34,123 nucleotides of DNA from an uncultured Thiotrichales bacterium (lineage in GTDB: Bacteria; Pseudomonadota; Gammaproteobacteria; Francisellales; CACEW01), in the NCBI GenBank assembly GCA_903870015.1, contig CAIQBE010000040.1, forward strand, positions 1 to 34,123, written 5' to 3'. Position numbers and translations under genes: made by a program. Numbering within the stretch: position 1 is the stretch's first letter; the number at the start of each line of letters is the position of its first letter. The notes beneath the pieces are model-generated. The model had not been told where the DNA came from and did no database searches. It saw only the letters and a list, made by a program, of their open reading frames with translations. Shown piece after piece: positions 33,983 through 34,123 of the stretch.

Positions 33983-34123
33983 GGCTCTACCCTAACAAGT
34001 GGGGCACTTTAATCTGAAATGTAATAGTCTAATTGTTGCAAGACAAGGACTAACAAAGGAGATTAAAGATGCCCAAGAGGAATGATATCCTAAACCTGCC
34101 GTTTCTGACAATTCAAAAAATCA
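33983..34123 (+). mobile_element. Left end of an insertion sequence, possibly ISL3-like, cut by the window edge
   Basis: GGCTCTACCCTAACAAGTGG at 33983 starts with GGCTCT, as terminal inverted repeats of the ISL3 family do. A gene with a transposase-like N-terminus begins 86 bp further on. The right end lies outside the window, so the inverted repeat and target duplication cannot be tested. Confidence 0.45.
34069..34123 (+). CDS. Partial gene, probable transposase N-terminus
   Basis: The first 18 codons (MPKRNDILNLPFLTIQKI) follow an AAGGAG ribosome binding site seven bases upstream. The DILNLP-x-x-T-(I/V) opening resembles ISL3-family transposases. The gene continues beyond the window, so the catalytic domain is not visible. 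Confidence 0.5.
   Translation, partial: MPKRNDILNLPFLTIQKI

Noticed and set aside
1..34123. tRNA, rRNA or riboswitch
   Set aside because: No tRNA T-arm signature, rRNA segment or recognisable riboswitch core was found by reading both strands; a covariance-model scan was not possible.

Overview
The window looks like a piece of the chromosome of a moderately AT-rich gammaproteobacterium. The gene content (Fic protein, a ParA-like ATPase joined to an OTU-type cysteine-protease domain, BRO and GIY-YIG accessory genes, a dedicated type VI secretion system) suggests an organism that lives with eukaryotic cells, possibly in or near the Legionellales/Coxiellaceae. That placement is inference from protein style only; no rRNA or tRNA gene was recognised.

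Left third (1-5.7 kb) is an accessory patchwork. It holds GC-rich intergenic repeats on both sides of a BRO-N gene, a small GIY-YIG protein, a YaaC-like protein, a Fic protein with an inhibitory helix and a likely operator, a 204-residue protein built from two internal repeats, a decayed copy of the GIY-YIG gene, an orphan fragment, and a two-helix membrane protein. A degenerate ~70-bp repeat occurs at 3716 and again at 5189.

Middle (5.9-12.8 kb): transketolase and glyceraldehyde-3-phosphate dehydrogenase lie in tandem, followed by a small exported protein. Next come a 644-residue ParA-OTU fusion on the minus strand, a VOC/glyoxalase-fold protein and an orphan 135-residue protein ending in a clear hairpin terminator.

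Right (12.9-33.5 kb): a type VI secretion locus entirely on the minus strand. Reading in its own direction: tssA; tssB-tssC-tssC2-vgrG-PAAR; a MetF-like TIM-barrel gene; hcp-tssE-tssF-tssG-clpV-MFS permease-response regulator-histidine kinase; tssJ-tssK-tssL-tssM. All canonical core components are present, but tssM is less than half the usual length, has lost its Walker A loop and begins directly at the NTPase-like part. A second TssC paralogue lacks the N-terminal helix that ClpV normally recognises. Genes inside each block overlap or lie within about 14 bp. Upstream of four of the transcription units (tssA, tssB, hcp, tssJ) there is a distinctive direct repeat, ATACA-N5-ATACA in the coding direction with an exact 10-bp period. 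A weaker version precedes the MetF-like gene. This spacing suits an OmpR-family regulator, and one is encoded inside the hcp operon, so a local autoregulated T6SS regulon is the simplest reading.

Right edge (33.5-34.1 kb): an internally deleted remnant of an AAA ATPase with a DUF234-type C-terminus, then what looks like the left end of an ISL3-like insertion sequence running out of the window.
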